Part shown: positions 1-12,000 of the stretch, piece after piece
How positions within the stretch are numbered: position 1 is the stretch's first letter
Layout: the number at the start of each line of letters is the position of its first letter
Source: a virus
IMG/VR virus record: IMGVR_UViG_3300007346_000042
Location: 1-51,592 of that record
Length of the DNA: 51,592 bases
Direction: 5' to 3' (one strand)
Notes under the pieces: generated by a model
What the model was told of the DNA's origin: nothing
The model's input: only the letters and a program-made list of their open reading frames with translations
Databases searched by the model: none
Position numbers and translations under genes: made by a program

Positions 1-1
1 C

Positions 2-2737
2 TACGTTGGGGAGATAACCTCCATAGACGACGTGGTGCTTGTCGAGGATGATCCAGACACTGAAGCCAATGAGGAGCAGATTTCACTAAACACAGCCTTC
101 CTCAATGTAGACACCTCTGTCTCTGGGTACACCCCTTCAGGAGACAATCACACTAAGTATGGGATTTACTTACCAGATCAACAGAGCTTTTACTTTGGTG
201 CTGAAGCCATAGTGGACGAGACGGACGAAGGTGATGGGGGGACAGATGATGGTGGGGGTGGTGTTGAGACAGATGTGTTCGACAACTGCGACGCCTTGGA
301 ACTGTACTCAAGCGGTCAGTACTATCAAACTATTTTCTATCCAGACACAGGTTACCTATACGTCTACATCCCAAACAACATACCGTTTGGTGGGACAGAA
401 TATGTAGACGTTATCTTCTATGTAAACGGTGAGGTTGTTGCTGGAGAGCTGGTTCAAGAGGGTGATGAGTACTACGATTATTACAGGTATGCGTGGAGAA
501 CCTTTATTTCAGAGCCGTCAGTAGTCCAATCCCAATTCAACAGCTTTTCAGGTAGCTTCTTAGATGAAAACGGCGTTCCAGTTGAGGGGTATGATGATGT
601 ACAAAACAAATGCTTTCTTGTGTTTGGTACATACAATGTAACGGCGGGTGAGATAAACCCAGCCGTCGCCTGCAGCGCTCTTGCCAACACCACCACTTAC
701 GAGATAATTCAGCCAGACAATGCGCTTGCTAATGACGGTCAGTTGATAGTTACCTTTGCTGAAGGTAGTTTGGAGTTCCCAGATTTCGCAGACCCTCACT
801 ACATACACTTGTTAAAAAATGGTGCGCCTCCGCTCATCTACCCTGCCTCAATAACAACTAACGGTGATACCGTGGTGACATTTGATGGACTCGAGGCCTC
901 TGACAATCCTCTAGATCACTATAAGCTGTACTTTCAAAACGGAGATTGCTCTGACTCTTCTATCCCCTGGACAAACTTCATTCAGGTACCAACCCCAACT
1001 TACGTGGATGCTTGCTCTGTCATATCGAATGCCTTAGAAAGTAGCAACCAGTCAGTCATACTCCCGTATTCAGATGTAGCTGGTAATGGCCAGAATGTTG
1101 TGTCAGAATCTTACTTGTCTATTGATTATGATGCCCAGATCGTAAAGGTGACCTTAAACCTGTACGAGTTGAAAGAGGCCGCTCTAACTGCTATCGACGA
1201 CTCTGACACCCCTAGTGAAACACAGCAGGTACTTGAGGACGCCTTAGGTGTCTTTACTGTATCTTTTAATGAGTTTAGCAATACGTCAGTGTGGTTAGTC
1301 CCATGCGACTCTGAAGGTGGTAACATCCTCTGGGGGGGTGCTAAAATTTTTTTCCACGAAGCGGCAACCCTAGATAACTCAGGTAGTTTCTTAAACACTT
1401 ACGTGTTTGAGAACTCCTTGTCTCAATTCCCTGAGGGTTATTACAGGCTTGTCTTCAGAACAAGCGCCCCTTGCGCAGGTATTGCAGACAACACAGGGTA
1501 TGGGTACATGCTCCCCACCACTTACTTCTTCAACATCCCACAGGGTAATTGTTTTTTTGTATTCAACCCAGGTTTACCATATGCGGACCTTGTCTACAAC
1601 CAGGGTACGATAGAGGTTACTCAGCCAGTGGAATCTCCACCCGAAGCGAGTGCAAAATTTACCCTACCCTTTGCTCTTGCGTCAGGGTTTGAGCCAAAGG
1701 ACTATGCAATCTTTATCTCTGGTCCGTCAACAGATCCTAACATTCAACCATATGGGGCCGACAACCCCTCGTATGGAGACATCATATACCACAATGACGG
1801 GGCATTGGGGGTGAGCGATCCACATCCTACTGGGGTGACTAAAGTCACAAGCACGTGGTATGCTGACCCTAACGACCCCAACAATCTAATTATAGAAGTA
1901 AGCAGGCTTCCAGCCCCAGAAGCACAACAACCAGGAGACCCACTGCCTAGCCCTAACCTTTACTACTCTTGGGCCATTGTCTCAAAGGAGTGCATCAACC
2001 CGACCAGTTCTGATGGGGGCTTTTTTACCTCGGAGTTTGGGTATGGCTCTTTAATGTTGGACTCAAGCAACGGAGGAGCCATGGGTGGGGTTATCGAAAC
2101 AATTGGGGTGGGGGATGTTGGGTCAGACACCTTTATACCGAGCGACATTCAAAAGTTAGACTTTAACGGTGACGGCGCAGTCTCCGTTGCTGACTTGCTC
2201 GAATTCTTGTCGTTTTTTGGTGTTTCCGATCCAGACATACCAACTTATACGATAACAAACGGTAGTGGAGCGACGGCTGTGATATCGGCAGATATAGATG
2301 GCAACGGCAACGTTGGATCATCTGACCTACTAGAGTTTTTAACGTATTATGGACAGACCACAGAAGGAACAAATGTTCTTCGACCATCAAGTGCTGAGAA
2401 ACTGGAGATACCGCTGGTCGATATTCTTAACAACTCTTACGGGGTTTCAAACCTACCATCCAGCATACTACCCCTCGACACCGATAAAGCATCATACGAG
2501 ATGACAGGGTATGGGCAGGCTGCGGTTGGTGTCACTGCAAATCCAGACGTTATAGATTACTTGAAGACAGAGCTCCCGTCTAACGCTCAGCTCTTTGCCT
2601 TCAAAGATCCAGAGCTCTATGGGGATGAGCTAAGAGGGCAGACGGCAGAGATGATGCTTGACTTAGGTCAGCAGGATTTTGAGCTGTTTGCAGTAAACCT
2701 TAACTACGAGCCAGTAAATGCTGACCACACCAAGTAA
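2..2737 (+). CDS. Large virion surface protein with C-terminal dockerin-like repeats (5' truncated)
   Basis: The reading frame is open from base 2, so the true start lies before the window; 911 residues are visible. The protein is acidic and rich in Asn, Thr, Tyr and Pro, as expected of a beta-rich particle or fibre protein, with an Asp/Gly linker near residues 71-92. At residues 720-731 and 764-775 are two 12-residue calcium loops, DFNGDGAVSVAD and DIDGNGNVGSSD, each followed by a DLLEFL helix. This is the layout of a type I dockerin duplicated EF-hand pair, separated by about 30 residues. Dockerins normally bind cohesins; in a phage I infer a calcium-stabilised or attachment module. It precedes other virion genes on the same strand. 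Function beyond a structural role is not established. Confidence 0.7.
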   Translation, partial: YVGEITSIDDVVLVEDDPDTEANEEQISLNTAFLNVDTSVSGYTPSGDNHTKYGIYLPDQQSFYFGAEAIVDETDEGDGGTDDGGGGVETDVFDNCDALELYSSGQYYQTIFYPDTGYLYVYIPNNIPFGGTEYVDVIFYVNGEVVAGELVQEGDEYYDYYRYAWRTFISEPSVVQSQFNSFSGSFLDENGVPVEGYDDVQNKCFLVFGTYNVTAGEINPAVACSALANTTTYEIIQPDNALANDGQLIVTFAEGSLEFPDFADPHYIHLLKNGAPPLIYPASITTNGDTVVTFDGLEASDNPLDHYKLYFQNGDCSDSSIPWTNFIQVPTPTYVDACSVISNALESSNQSVILPYSDVAGNGQNVVSESYLSIDYDAQIVKVTLNLYELKEAALTAIDDSDTPSETQQVLEDALGVFTVSFNEFSNTSVWLVPCDSEGGNILWGGAKIFFHEAATLDNSGSFLNTYVFENSLSQFPEGYYRLVFRTSAPCAGIADNTGYGYMLPTTYFFNIPQGNCFFVFNPGLPYADLVYNQGTIEVTQPVESPPEASAKFTLPFALASGFEPKDYAIFISGPSTDPNIQPYGADNPSYGDIIYHNDGALGVSDPHPTGVTKVTSTWYADPNDPNNLIIEVSRLPAPEAQQPGDPLPSPNLYYSWAIVSKECINPTSSDGGFFTSEFGYGSLMLDSSNGGAMGGVIETIGVGDVGSDTFIPSDIQKLDFNGDGAVSVADLLEFLSFFGVSDPDIPTYTITNGSGATAVISADIDGNGNVGSSDLLEFLTYYGQTTEGTNVLRPSSAEKLEIPLVDILNNSYGVSNLPSSILPLDTDKASYEMTGYGQAAVGVTANPDVIDYLKTELPSNAQLFAFKDPELYGDELRGQTAEMMLDLGQQDFELFAVNLNYEPVNADHTK

Positions 2738-2745
2738 GTATTGAT

Positions 2746-2753
2746 TAAATTTG
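2746..2753 (+). promoter_or_regulatory. Bacteroidota -7 promoter element
   Basis: TAAATTTG matches TAnnTTTG exactly. It ends 5 nt before the ATG at 2759, so transcripts would be leaderless or nearly so. No clear -33 TTTG box is visible upstream. Confidence 0.55.
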
Positions 2754-2758
2754 CAATC

Positions 2759-3748
2759 ATGAGATTCTTAAAGAAGGATAAGAGATACAAGATGTTCCAA
2801 GACAGCGGTATGTTCGGGAGCTTCAATGAGCTTGACCCTGGTGCTACTGGCATGGCTGTGGGGGCTGGTGTCATGGACTTCGTGGATAAGCGCAAGCAGA
2901 GAAACTACTACGAAGGTTTGGCAGCTCAGGCTGAGGAGAAATACGCAGATGCTAAGAGTCTGTACATGAATACGCTGAATGATCTTCGCAGTGAGAAGTA
3001 TGATCGAGAGGAGTTAGGTGTAAGCAAATCTTCAGCTGATGCGAGGGATAACGCAGTGGCAGCATCAAAGCAGTTTGTTGACAGCGCTAGAGAGAGGGGT
3101 GAGCAAAACACAGCCTCAATACTAAACGTACTGAACAGCGGTGACCCAGCTCAAGCAGCTCTCGCAATAGCTCAACTCGATGATGCGAGCGGAGCTGTTT
3201 CTGACGCCGAGCAAAAGGCTCTTGCCATGGCCAACCAAGCTGATGCAGCTTACGGGGCAGAGACTGCGCGGATTGATCAATACAACGTAGGGGTTAGAGA
3301 CGCTAACAAGGCTAGACTTGCAGCTCTTGCAAACCTAGAACTTCAAAGAGGGGCTTCTGACATGGCGACTCAAGAGATGCAGGGGTTGCAGGCAGAGATG
3401 ACAGCGGCTGGAATGACCCCAATGTCCGATGCATTCGGCACTGGAGTGTCGACTTATCAGGCGTATAAGGAGGCCGAACATGGCATGAGGGTGAATTCAA
3501 TCGATGACTTTGTGGGGGAAGAGGGGGGTGTTTCTTCATCAACCACCAATGGAGAAGAGTTCTCTCACAAGCGCAACCCAATCCACATGATCGACAAGGA
3601 TGGGGAGAAGGTTGGTGAGATGACTGGTGGTGAGTACATCCTAAACCCAAAGCATTCTGGAGACATCAAGAAGCTGGTTGAAAAGGGTGATGCATACGGA
3701 CTTCTCGATTACTTAGATAACTTGCTCTCCCAACCTAGATTTCAGTAA
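2759..3748 (+). CDS. Virion-associated helical protein, function unknown
   Basis: 329 residues. I place the start at the ATG at 2759 rather than the in-frame TTG at 2741, because a promoter element lies between them. The N-terminus is basic, followed by a short glycine/alanine stretch (around GAGVMDF) and a long Ala/Gln/Glu-rich helical middle. The C-terminal part (HMIDKDGEKVGEMTGGEYIL and a leucine-rich tail) is a type I associate with internal or head-tail proteins of Bacteroidota phages. It sits between the surface protein and two larger virion genes and is probably cotranscribed with them. An internal or ejection protein is an inference from size, helicity and context. Confidence 0.65.
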   Translation: MRFLKKDKRYKMFQDSGMFGSFNELDPGATGMAVGAGVMDFVDKRKQRNYYEGLAAQAEEKYADAKSLYMNTLNDLRSEKYDREELGVSKSSADARDNAVAASKQFVDSARERGEQNTASILNVLNSGDPAQAALAIAQLDDASGAVSDAEQKALAMANQADAAYGAETARIDQYNVGVRDANKARLAALANLELQRGASDMATQEMQGLQAEMTAAGMTPMSDAFGTGVSTYQAYKEAEHGMRVNSIDDFVGEEGGVSSSTTNGEEFSHKRNPIHMIDKDGEKVGEMTGGEYILNPKHSGDIKKLVEKGDAYGLLDYLDNLLSQPRFQ

Positions 3749-3750
3749 GC

Positions 3751-5955
3751 ATGAGCCAACAGTTTAACGTAAATTTTGGCAGTCAAGGGGCAGGGTTGCC
3801 TCAGCCATTTCAGGTAGGTGGTCAGAAGCAGAGCTTACAGGAGAGGCTGGTCGGTGCAGCACAGCTGCGTCAAGCTAGACTTAGCGAGGCAAGGCGCAGG
3901 CTTGAGAGGGCTCAGACAATAGATAGGCAAGACCTACAGGCTCTAGCTGGTTATGACGCAGGTCAATTGGCCGACTCATTCAGACCACTGTTCCAGCAGG
4001 ATGTGAACGAGGTCAGGAACTTCATCATGGAGAGTGACGACATCTTGGCTCAACAAGCTAAGCTGGCGGAGCTACAGGCCACTTGGACGTGGATGACCGA
4101 GCACAACAACGAAACTGTTCAGGCCGCTCGTAAGGCCATGAAGGGTGTCGCCTTCTCCGATCCAAACCAACAAAGAGCAGCGTCTGCTGGGCTTGATGTG
4201 GGATTGGAGTTTGATGAGACACCATCTCATTTCGCAGAGGTTGAGATGCAATTCAACAACTTCTTTGATCCGTCTCAAGCAAAAAAGATTGATGGGATGT
4301 GGATGATTGAAAGGGACGGTGAGTTTGTTGACATCAGAGAGCTTGAAGGGTATGGGAATGCAGAGGTTTTCACACCTCGCACCAAGCAAGTCGATGTCGG
4401 GTTGCTGTCAAACTGGGCAACAGACTCAAACGTCCAGAGAGTTTTAACTCTTGACGGGGAGTACAGCGAGGAGAGAGCAAGGGAGGTGTTCAACCAGGCT
4501 CATATGAACAACAAGACTGGTAAGGAGCACAGGGCTCAGATCCTAGCCACACTTCATCAAAGAAAAGAATCACCATTCCTCACCCCTGCTCAGGAGAGAG
4601 CGTTCATTGAGGGTGTCCCTATGGATAAGGACGATGAGATGTTTGCTAGTGCAGCGGCTCAAGCCTTTGAAAGAGGTGAGCAGATCTTCTTGTCCATGGC
4701 TAAGTCAGAACCCACACCAGAGCTGAAAGATATTGCTCGTAGCAATTTTATTGATTCAGGCGAGAGTACTCAGTTTAATGATGACGACGGAGGCACCCAC
4801 AGCGGCACTGTCAGGTCTATTGACGGCTTAGGTGCCATGGTTCTTGACGACGGGACTGGGAGTGGAGTTGAGATCACACCAATGAGCTTAATGGTGGATG
4901 ATGCCAATCAAGTCTACATTAAGTATGTAGAAAACACGACTGCCGCAGTTCACACCGTACCTCTTAATTCTGAGCTCAGGTCCACTCTAGAGCTCAGGTT
5001 GAGAACTAAGCACAACACCTCTATTAGTGACCTTCTTACAGAGACGAAACAAGAAGGAGCGACGGGACTATGGGTTGAGAGTGCTGGAGTTTCTGAAGAT
5101 CAAACAGAACAGCCAGTAGAATCACAGGCTGTGGGGCAGGAATCTGTTGCGTCGGCTGATCAAGAGCCAGTTACGGTTGCGCCACCAGCCGCTGACCCGT
5201 CAAACGTTTCGGCTCAAGACGCAAGAGCCTTTAGCGACGTTCCGTTAAGTTCGTTCTCCGCCACGGGAGAGGAAGTCCCTGAGCCTCCAAGGGCGCAACA
5301 GCCAGCACTTCAAATTGGCGCTGTAACACCAAGACTACCAGATGACTCACCTCTTTTGACGAAAGATGTTGGTGGGGGACAGCCAAGAACTAGCGGGGTG
5401 TTTGAGGCCGTAGCTTCCTATGCGTCTCCAAGCTTGCCGTACTTGTCGTATGCCTCGGAAGAGTCTTTGGGTACGCCTCTAAACATGAGTAAGAGCGAAT
5501 TGGTTAGCTTCTTCTCTAACCCTGAAGTAAATCAAGCGATCAAGGATCTAGGAATCGAGCCAGTGAGTGTTGGTCAGGATCGACCTGTGCTGGGCAAGGT
5601 TCTTGAGGGGGCATTTGGTTGGGCTGGATACAAAACGGCTGTAAGTAAAAACGCGCAGAAGATCGTTGATTGGATGGAATCACCAGCAGGGATGGAGGCT
5701 AGAAGAAAGCACGCAATGACAGCTGCACCGCAGCAAGAAAATCCGATTCAAATAAGAGATCAGCGGGCTAATGAGTCTTCTAGGGTTATAGCCTCCCTCC
5801 CGTCCGACATGAGAGACAGGGTGGTGCAGATGATAAGTAACGCACTACCACAAAAGCTGTTTGCCTTTGAAACTACAAACAGCGAAGGGGAGAAGGCTAT
5901 AGGGTTCTTGAACGAGGCAGGGGAGGATACTGGGGAAATGATCTTCTTCAGCTAA
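3751..5955 (+). CDS. Large structural or internal virion protein
   Basis: 734 residues starting at an ATG two bases after the previous stop. The N-terminal third is helical and charged, with Glu/Arg/Gln-rich coiled-coil character. The middle (about residues 440-540) is a Pro/Ala/Ser/Glu-rich low-complexity linker, and the C-terminus is a compact mixed region. No enzymatic motif is recognised. Its position between a helical internal protein and the giant polyvalent protein, with almost no spacing, suggests it belongs to the same set of ejected or portal-proximal proteins. This is inferred from context only. Confidence 0.65.
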   Translation: MSQQFNVNFGSQGAGLPQPFQVGGQKQSLQERLVGAAQLRQARLSEARRRLERAQTIDRQDLQALAGYDAGQLADSFRPLFQQDVNEVRNFIMESDDILAQQAKLAELQATWTWMTEHNNETVQAARKAMKGVAFSDPNQQRAASAGLDVGLEFDETPSHFAEVEMQFNNFFDPSQAKKIDGMWMIERDGEFVDIRELEGYGNAEVFTPRTKQVDVGLLSNWATDSNVQRVLTLDGEYSEERAREVFNQAHMNNKTGKEHRAQILATLHQRKESPFLTPAQERAFIEGVPMDKDDEMFASAAAQAFERGEQIFLSMAKSEPTPELKDIARSNFIDSGESTQFNDDDGGTHSGTVRSIDGLGAMVLDDGTGSGVEITPMSLMVDDANQVYIKYVENTTAAVHTVPLNSELRSTLELRLRTKHNTSISDLLTETKQEGATGLWVESAGVSEDQTEQPVESQAVGQESVASADQEPVTVAPPAADPSNVSAQDARAFSDVPLSSFSATGEEVPEPPRAQQPALQIGAVTPRLPDDSPLLTKDVGGGQPRTSGVFEAVASYASPSLPYLSYASEESLGTPLNMSKSELVSFFSNPEVNQAIKDLGIEPVSVGQDRPVLGKVLEGAFGWAGYKTAVSKNAQKIVDWMESPAGMEARRKHAMTAAPQQENPIQIRDQRANESSRVIASLPSDMRDRVVQMISNALPQKLFAFETTNSEGEKAIGFLNEAGEDTGEMIFFS

Positions 5956-5973
5956 TACCTGTTGATAATACGG

Positions 5974-5981
5974 TATATTTG
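5974..5981 (+). promoter_or_regulatory. Bacteroidota -7 promoter element before the giant gene
   Basis: TATATTTG is an exact TAnnTTTG match, 30 nt before the ATG at 6012 in a 56-nt intergenic gap. A GTTG at 5961-5964 is too close to serve as a -33 box. This would drive the giant protein and perhaps the lysis genes behind it. Confidence 0.6.
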
Positions 5982-6011
5982 CAAGTGAGTGACATTCACT
6001 AGCATTTATAC

Positions 6012-9000
6012 ATGGACCCACTAAGACAACTATACGACGGCTTCGTACAGAGAAACATGTACTCGAAGTCGTTTGAAGAATTTCAAAGCCAGTTCGCTAC
6101 AGCTGGGGCACAAGAATCTCTTTACAACGGACTTGTTGAAAGAAACATGTACACAAAGTCTCTAGAAGACTTCCAGAATCAGTTCTTTGCACCCAAGCAG
6201 GTGCAGGTTGACCCCACCAAAGAGGCCTTCATGAATGATGCGCTTCAGACCATGACTCAGCAGCAGGCTGACAAGGCATGGGGGATGACGCAGTCAAAAC
6301 CTAAGGAGCAGCAGTTCATCCAAGGGGATCTCGGAAACACCATCAACAGCTTGGGGTGGTTCGGTGATTTCATCGACGACATGTATGGGTACATCTCTGC
6401 AGGTCAAAAAATTGGGGCGTCTCAAGACGAAGTGTTAGAGGCTGCGTTTGCAGCGCCAGAGGAGCTTACTGACGAGATGATCAGTGAGTTCTATCAAACC
6501 ACTTACGATCAGTCAATTATGACTGAAGAAATGCAAGAGTTTCAAAAGCAGATTCAAGAAGGTGGTGATACTTGGGGCAACACACTGTATGCTTACTTCC
6601 AGAACCCGTCAGTTATTGTGGGGCAAGCACTGCAGTCCATGGCTATGCTTGCCAACGAGGAGTCCATTAGAACAATCACTCAATCTACAGCTGTAGGAGC
6701 GGGCGCTGGAGCAGTTGCTGGTGGAACAGCTGGTAGCTTTACAGTGCCTTTAGTTGGAACTGCGGTCGGAGCGGGCGGCGGTGCAACTCTTGGTGCAGCA
6801 ACTGGGTTGAGGGCAGGAATTGGGTTGGCTAGCGGATCTGTAGAGGCTTCAGCCATTGTCGTTGACGCCTTTAGAGAAAGGGCTCAAAGAGAGGGTAGGG
6901 AGTACAACGAAGACACACTTGCAGACTACCTAACTGACGCTGAGTTTATGAAAAAGGTAAGGCGTGACGCGATGGCTGGTGGGGCTACTGTAGCTGTGAT
7001 TGACGCTGTTACTGGTGGTTTGGGCACTGCTGTTGCTAAGAAGCAGATTGCCAAGGGCGCTAGCAAGACTGCTGTAGCTGTTACTGGTGCTCTTATCGAA
7101 GGAACTGGAGGCGGTATCGGGGAAGCAACGAAGCAAAAGGTTATTGGAAAAGATCTTTCTCCTTCAGAGATTGTAGGGGAAGCTCTAGGTGGCGGACCAG
7201 GGTCAGTTATAAACGTTTTGACAGCAGCAGTCCTGCCAGGTAAGTACTCTATTACAACTGAGGACGGAAAGGTCGTCAATCACAGCAGAAAGGATATGGC
7301 GGAGTTCATTGAAAACTCTACGCCAGAGGAACTTAAGGATGCAAGCATTACCATTGAGAAAGATAAAGACCTTAAGGCTCTGCTAGACAAAAAGCTGGGC
7401 CTGAGTGATACTCAAGCATCTGGCGACGGGGCCGATGAAGTTCCTACTGATCCATTTGTTGCCGAGGAAATGTCTCAGAAGAAAAAAATTCTTGAGCAAC
7501 ATCGCAACGGTCAGATATCTGATCAAGAACGAGACGACCTACTCAAGTCTGTAACTGACGCCTTTTCAGAAAAGCAAGATGAAGAACTACGTAAGCCACC
7601 TAGAGGCAGGCGCTTATTTGGCACTCCAGCTAAACCTGCAGTTAACGCTGCTCGTAAGTTTAGAGAGGTAGCCCCTGACGCGCCTGAAGAGGGTGCCCCT
7701 ATAAGAAAGATTGACAAGAAAAAGGCCATGAGTATTGCTGACGCTTATGAAGCTATGCAGCACGACCCAGAAAACCCAGAGGTGAGAGAGGCGTACGAAG
7801 CCATGGCGACTGAGACTGAAGCTCAGTACGAACTGCTTAAGCAGGAAGGTGTTGAGGTGGAGATCTTTGAGGGGGAGGGCGAACCATACGCCAACTCACA
7901 GGAGATGCTTGACGACCTTAACAACAACAATCACCTGTTCATTCTGTCCACAGAGAAGGACTTTGGTCAGACAGGGATTACAGAGTCGCAAAGAGCAGAG
8001 AATCCGTTGCTTAACGAGTCCAAGTTCACAGACAAGAACGGCAAGCCTATGCTTGTCAACGATGTATTCAGAGCTGTGCATGACTTCTTCGGACACGGGG
8101 AGAGAGGCAACAGCTTCGGGGCTATAGGTGAGGAGAACGCTTGGGATGTGCACGCTCGTATGTACTCCCCCAAGGCGCGTAGGGCTATGACCACAGAGAC
8201 CAGAGGCCAAAACTCATGGGTAAACTTCGGCCCTCAGATGAGGGATTCTGAGGGGGGATTGCTCCATCCCAAAGATGTTCGCTATCTCCAAGCAAAGGAT
8301 AGAGCGTTTGCTGAACAGAAGATGGGGTTGTTGCCAGAGGAGTTCTCTGAACTACCATCAAGGCCAGAGGTTAAAACCCCTGTGTCTCAGGTGGCCGATC
8401 AAGTAGGTGTGTCACCAAGGAACCTCAGAGATCTCGTCAAAACATACAGAACAGTCTTTGGCCTTGACCTGAATGAAGCTCTCTCGGCAGCCGTTGTATC
8501 TGACCGCATGGTGCAGACCATGGCTGAGAGAAACGGTGTAAGCAAGGAGGAGCAGTATGATAAGTTTGAGTTTGTTCAATCCCCTGATGGGTTGCCAAAG
8601 GAGGTTAACGAAAGCAGCGTACTCTTCCAAGGAGACTTCAGCGAGCCGAGGTCTAGGGTGACGTTTGCCTACGACAAGAACGGTGATCTGTTTGCAAGAC
8701 TAGAGAGGGAGGGTAAGATCACTAGAGACATGAGCCTGAGTGACTTCCCCGAAGGGGCTGAGTTTGTACTGCACTCACCTGATGATGCATTCTCTGGGGA
8801 GATCTATAAGGATGGAGAGTTGTTGGTTGAGGGGCAGGGTGGTATGTATTACCCAGTCAAGTACAATGACAAGGGGTTTGTCTGGGCTGGAACTGGTAAG
8901 GGGACAGCCGCTAAGCTGGCAGAACTTTTAAACCAGTCTGCGGCTAGATCGGAGGATGGTAAGGCTAGACTTGCGCTTGCAACAGGAGCCCCAACGAAAA

Positions 9001-12000
9001 ATCTGTCGACATTGAAGTCGGCTAACGCAGTAATTGAAACCCTGTTTGGATTCTCTAGAGACCCTAAGTTTGGTGTTACACAGGGGCAGGTAACAAGAGC
9101 CATAAAGAGAGCTGCGAAGAACGTTAAGAATAAAAAAGGAACCAAGGCTCTACCGTTTGACATCCCAGCCATGCTCACAGAGAAAGAGCTTATCTCCTTC
9201 CTCAGAGATGCCCTTCGTCCACCACTGTCATTCGATGACAGAAGAGCGTTTGTTATTCAGGTACTTACGGAGTTTACTTCAGAGATCAAATCTCAAAAGA
9301 CAAGAGACGAGCTTATTAGCTTCTTTGGAGAGGGGATTCAGAACAAGTCTCCACTATACAAGGCTAAGCCAGGCAAGAAGTTGTCAGCAACAGCCTTGAC
9401 TGAAGGGTTCGCATATATGCTTGGCGAGCCCATGCTTAGAGACGTTACACGTGATGGCAAGTCTGGTAGGGTGTACGCTGTTATTGAGGTCAGCAGACCA
9501 GAGGGGATGAGCAAGAATCAAGACGTCGTTACTGTTCAGGAGGATAGTACTCACGAGTCCTACCCCTTTGCGATAAAGGCAGCTGATGGGGCTGAGATAA
9601 AGCTCCATGTTCTAGATGAAGTGTCTATGTGGGATGAGTCCTTCCAAGACCCAACCACTGGAGGTCCGATCTCTCAAGAGAACAAACTCAAGCTATTCCC
9701 TAGCTCTGGTCTTGCATTCAACACGCTTAGGTTGAAGGACAAGACATTGTTCCAATCTGCTAGGGAGAAGGGTACTGAATCAACTTCTGAGTCTGTAGTC
9801 TATAGAGCAGGCAACCTCACCGATAAGGCTGAGCCCGCAGCGAAGATGCGAACCAGAAGAAGCACGGGTCATTTTGGTACTGGGTTCTATTTCTTCTCGG
9901 ACGAAAAGCGAGCTGTTGAGTACGCCGAATCAGATAATCGTGAAATATCACAGCTTAACATTGCAGACTACAATCTAGCTAGAGCGACCAAGGAGTTGCA
10001 CGAGGTTCTCAAGGACATCAACAACTCAAGCGAGGCATCCGATGCTATGTGGAGTGGAGGTGACTATGAATTCAGCACCTACACCTTTATTCGAGTTGGC
10101 GAGGTTACTGGTGATTTTGTAACAAAGGAACAGGCCCGCGAGATGAGGGATAGGGCTCAGGAGATATTCAACAAACAGAAAGACATTCCACCTGCGCGTT
10201 ATAGAGAAAGAGACAGCATCTCCACAATCGTCATGAAGGCGATGGGTTATGAGGGCGTAAACGCGGTAGGCACAGACCTTGACAACTCTACTTACGGCAC
10301 CGTCATTTACGACATAAAGCCTACTCAGGAAAGATCCGAAAGGTTGGAGGGAGCTCCAGTAAGGTGGGAGGAGACTCCTATCAGAAACATGAGGGACTCC
10401 GAGATCTCAGTTAGGAAGGATGTAATTAGCGAGGCTGCGGCAGACCTTAAGAACGGTAAGATCACAACAGAAGAATACATCGCAAAGGTCAGAGAGTTTG
10501 ACAAGACTGGACCTATCGGTCAGTTCTTTGCAGCCGTGTCTGAGGACCACATGAAAGAGGGTCTGAATGCTAAGCAGCAGGAGAAGATCATGGCTCCACT
10601 GGAGTCTAAGGATGGTGCACCTATTGAAAGAGTTGGATTGAGACTTGATATCCCAGCTTACCTTAACTCAAACGCATGGATCGTTAGCATCCACGACGGA
10701 CCAGACGGTGCGCCTGTCAGCTACAGGCCAGCAGCCAGGATCAGAAACGTAGAGTTCTCTACCGACCCAAGGCTCGCCCTCCAAGTCGCATCTAATGCGA
10801 TGAACAAGGCAACATTTGCTCGCATGGTTGGTGAGAATGTAGAGATTGAAGGAAGCACTGTGGAGGAGGTGGGTAGAAACGGAGAGAAGCTCATTGAGGC
10901 TGTAAAGGATGACCCGTCATGGGTGCAGGTGGGGATGAATCCATTCCGTCACTCTTACTTCTACGACAGGGCTACTATGCAGCCAGTGGTTGCAGCTGAG
11001 GAGGTGATTCAGGTTGGCGGTTTGGTGTACGCAAAGAACGTTGAGTACGCCTCGCCTACGGACCCAAGGTTCATGGTGATGGCAGAACCTTCTGGAAAGA
11101 CTCTCAAGGGTAAGACAGAGGAATCACTCAAGGCTTCTGATCAACCACTGCTTGACAAGAATGGAGACCCAGTCTACTTCCAAGACAAGAAGGCTGCCAT
11201 CGTTATGCAGAACGGTAAGTTCATCATCCATGCCATGACATCCCCAGACGTGTCGTCTCCTGTGCACGAGATGGCTCACGCATACGAGACTGTTCTCACT
11301 GAGCAGGAGCGTAAGGATGTTCTTGACTGGGCTGGATCTGAGAAGTGGGATAGGAGTGTGAGTGAGAAGTTTGCTCGTGGGTTTGAGAACTACTTGGCCA
11401 CAGAGGAGGCGCCTACCCCTGCGCTTAAGGTGGCGTTCGATCAGTTCAAGAAGTTCATGATTGAGATCTACAACGGAATCACAGGAAGTGAGATCGATCT
11501 AGAACTCAACGACCCAATGAAGCGCATCTTCGAGGACATGCTTGGTGCAGAGGCTGTTGTTGATACCAGCACGGAGCGAACAAGGAGACCAAACAGATCT
11601 GCAGACGGAGGCAACAAGGGTGGTAAGTTGAGGAAGTTTGCAAAGAGGGTTGCTGCTGACATGCCGTCAGTACGTAAGGACATCATGGAGAACCCTGAGA
11701 ACTACTTCGAGCCACAGGTTCTGGCAAACATCAAGCAAGACCTCGAGGGGATGGATGTGGATGAGTTGTTTGGGTTGGTCAGAGAGACATCCCTTGTCAA
11801 CCTATCTAAGGCTCAGAACGAGGTAGGGGTTCTCGCAGGTATTGAGTTGATCAACAGGGCTGCCGCTAAGGGTGATATGGCCATGGTCAGTCAGATCACA
11901 GAGGATCTGGCTAAGATCGGTACCTCAGCAGGTAGAATCCTTAGGCACTTCGCTGAGCTCAAGAGCTCCACACCAGTGGCTATGTTCGAAGTGATCAGGG

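Noticed and set aside
8849-9178. Minus-strand ORFs inside the giant gene and other long plus-strand genes
   Set aside because: They mirror the codon pattern of strong coding genes on the other strand and have no start context.
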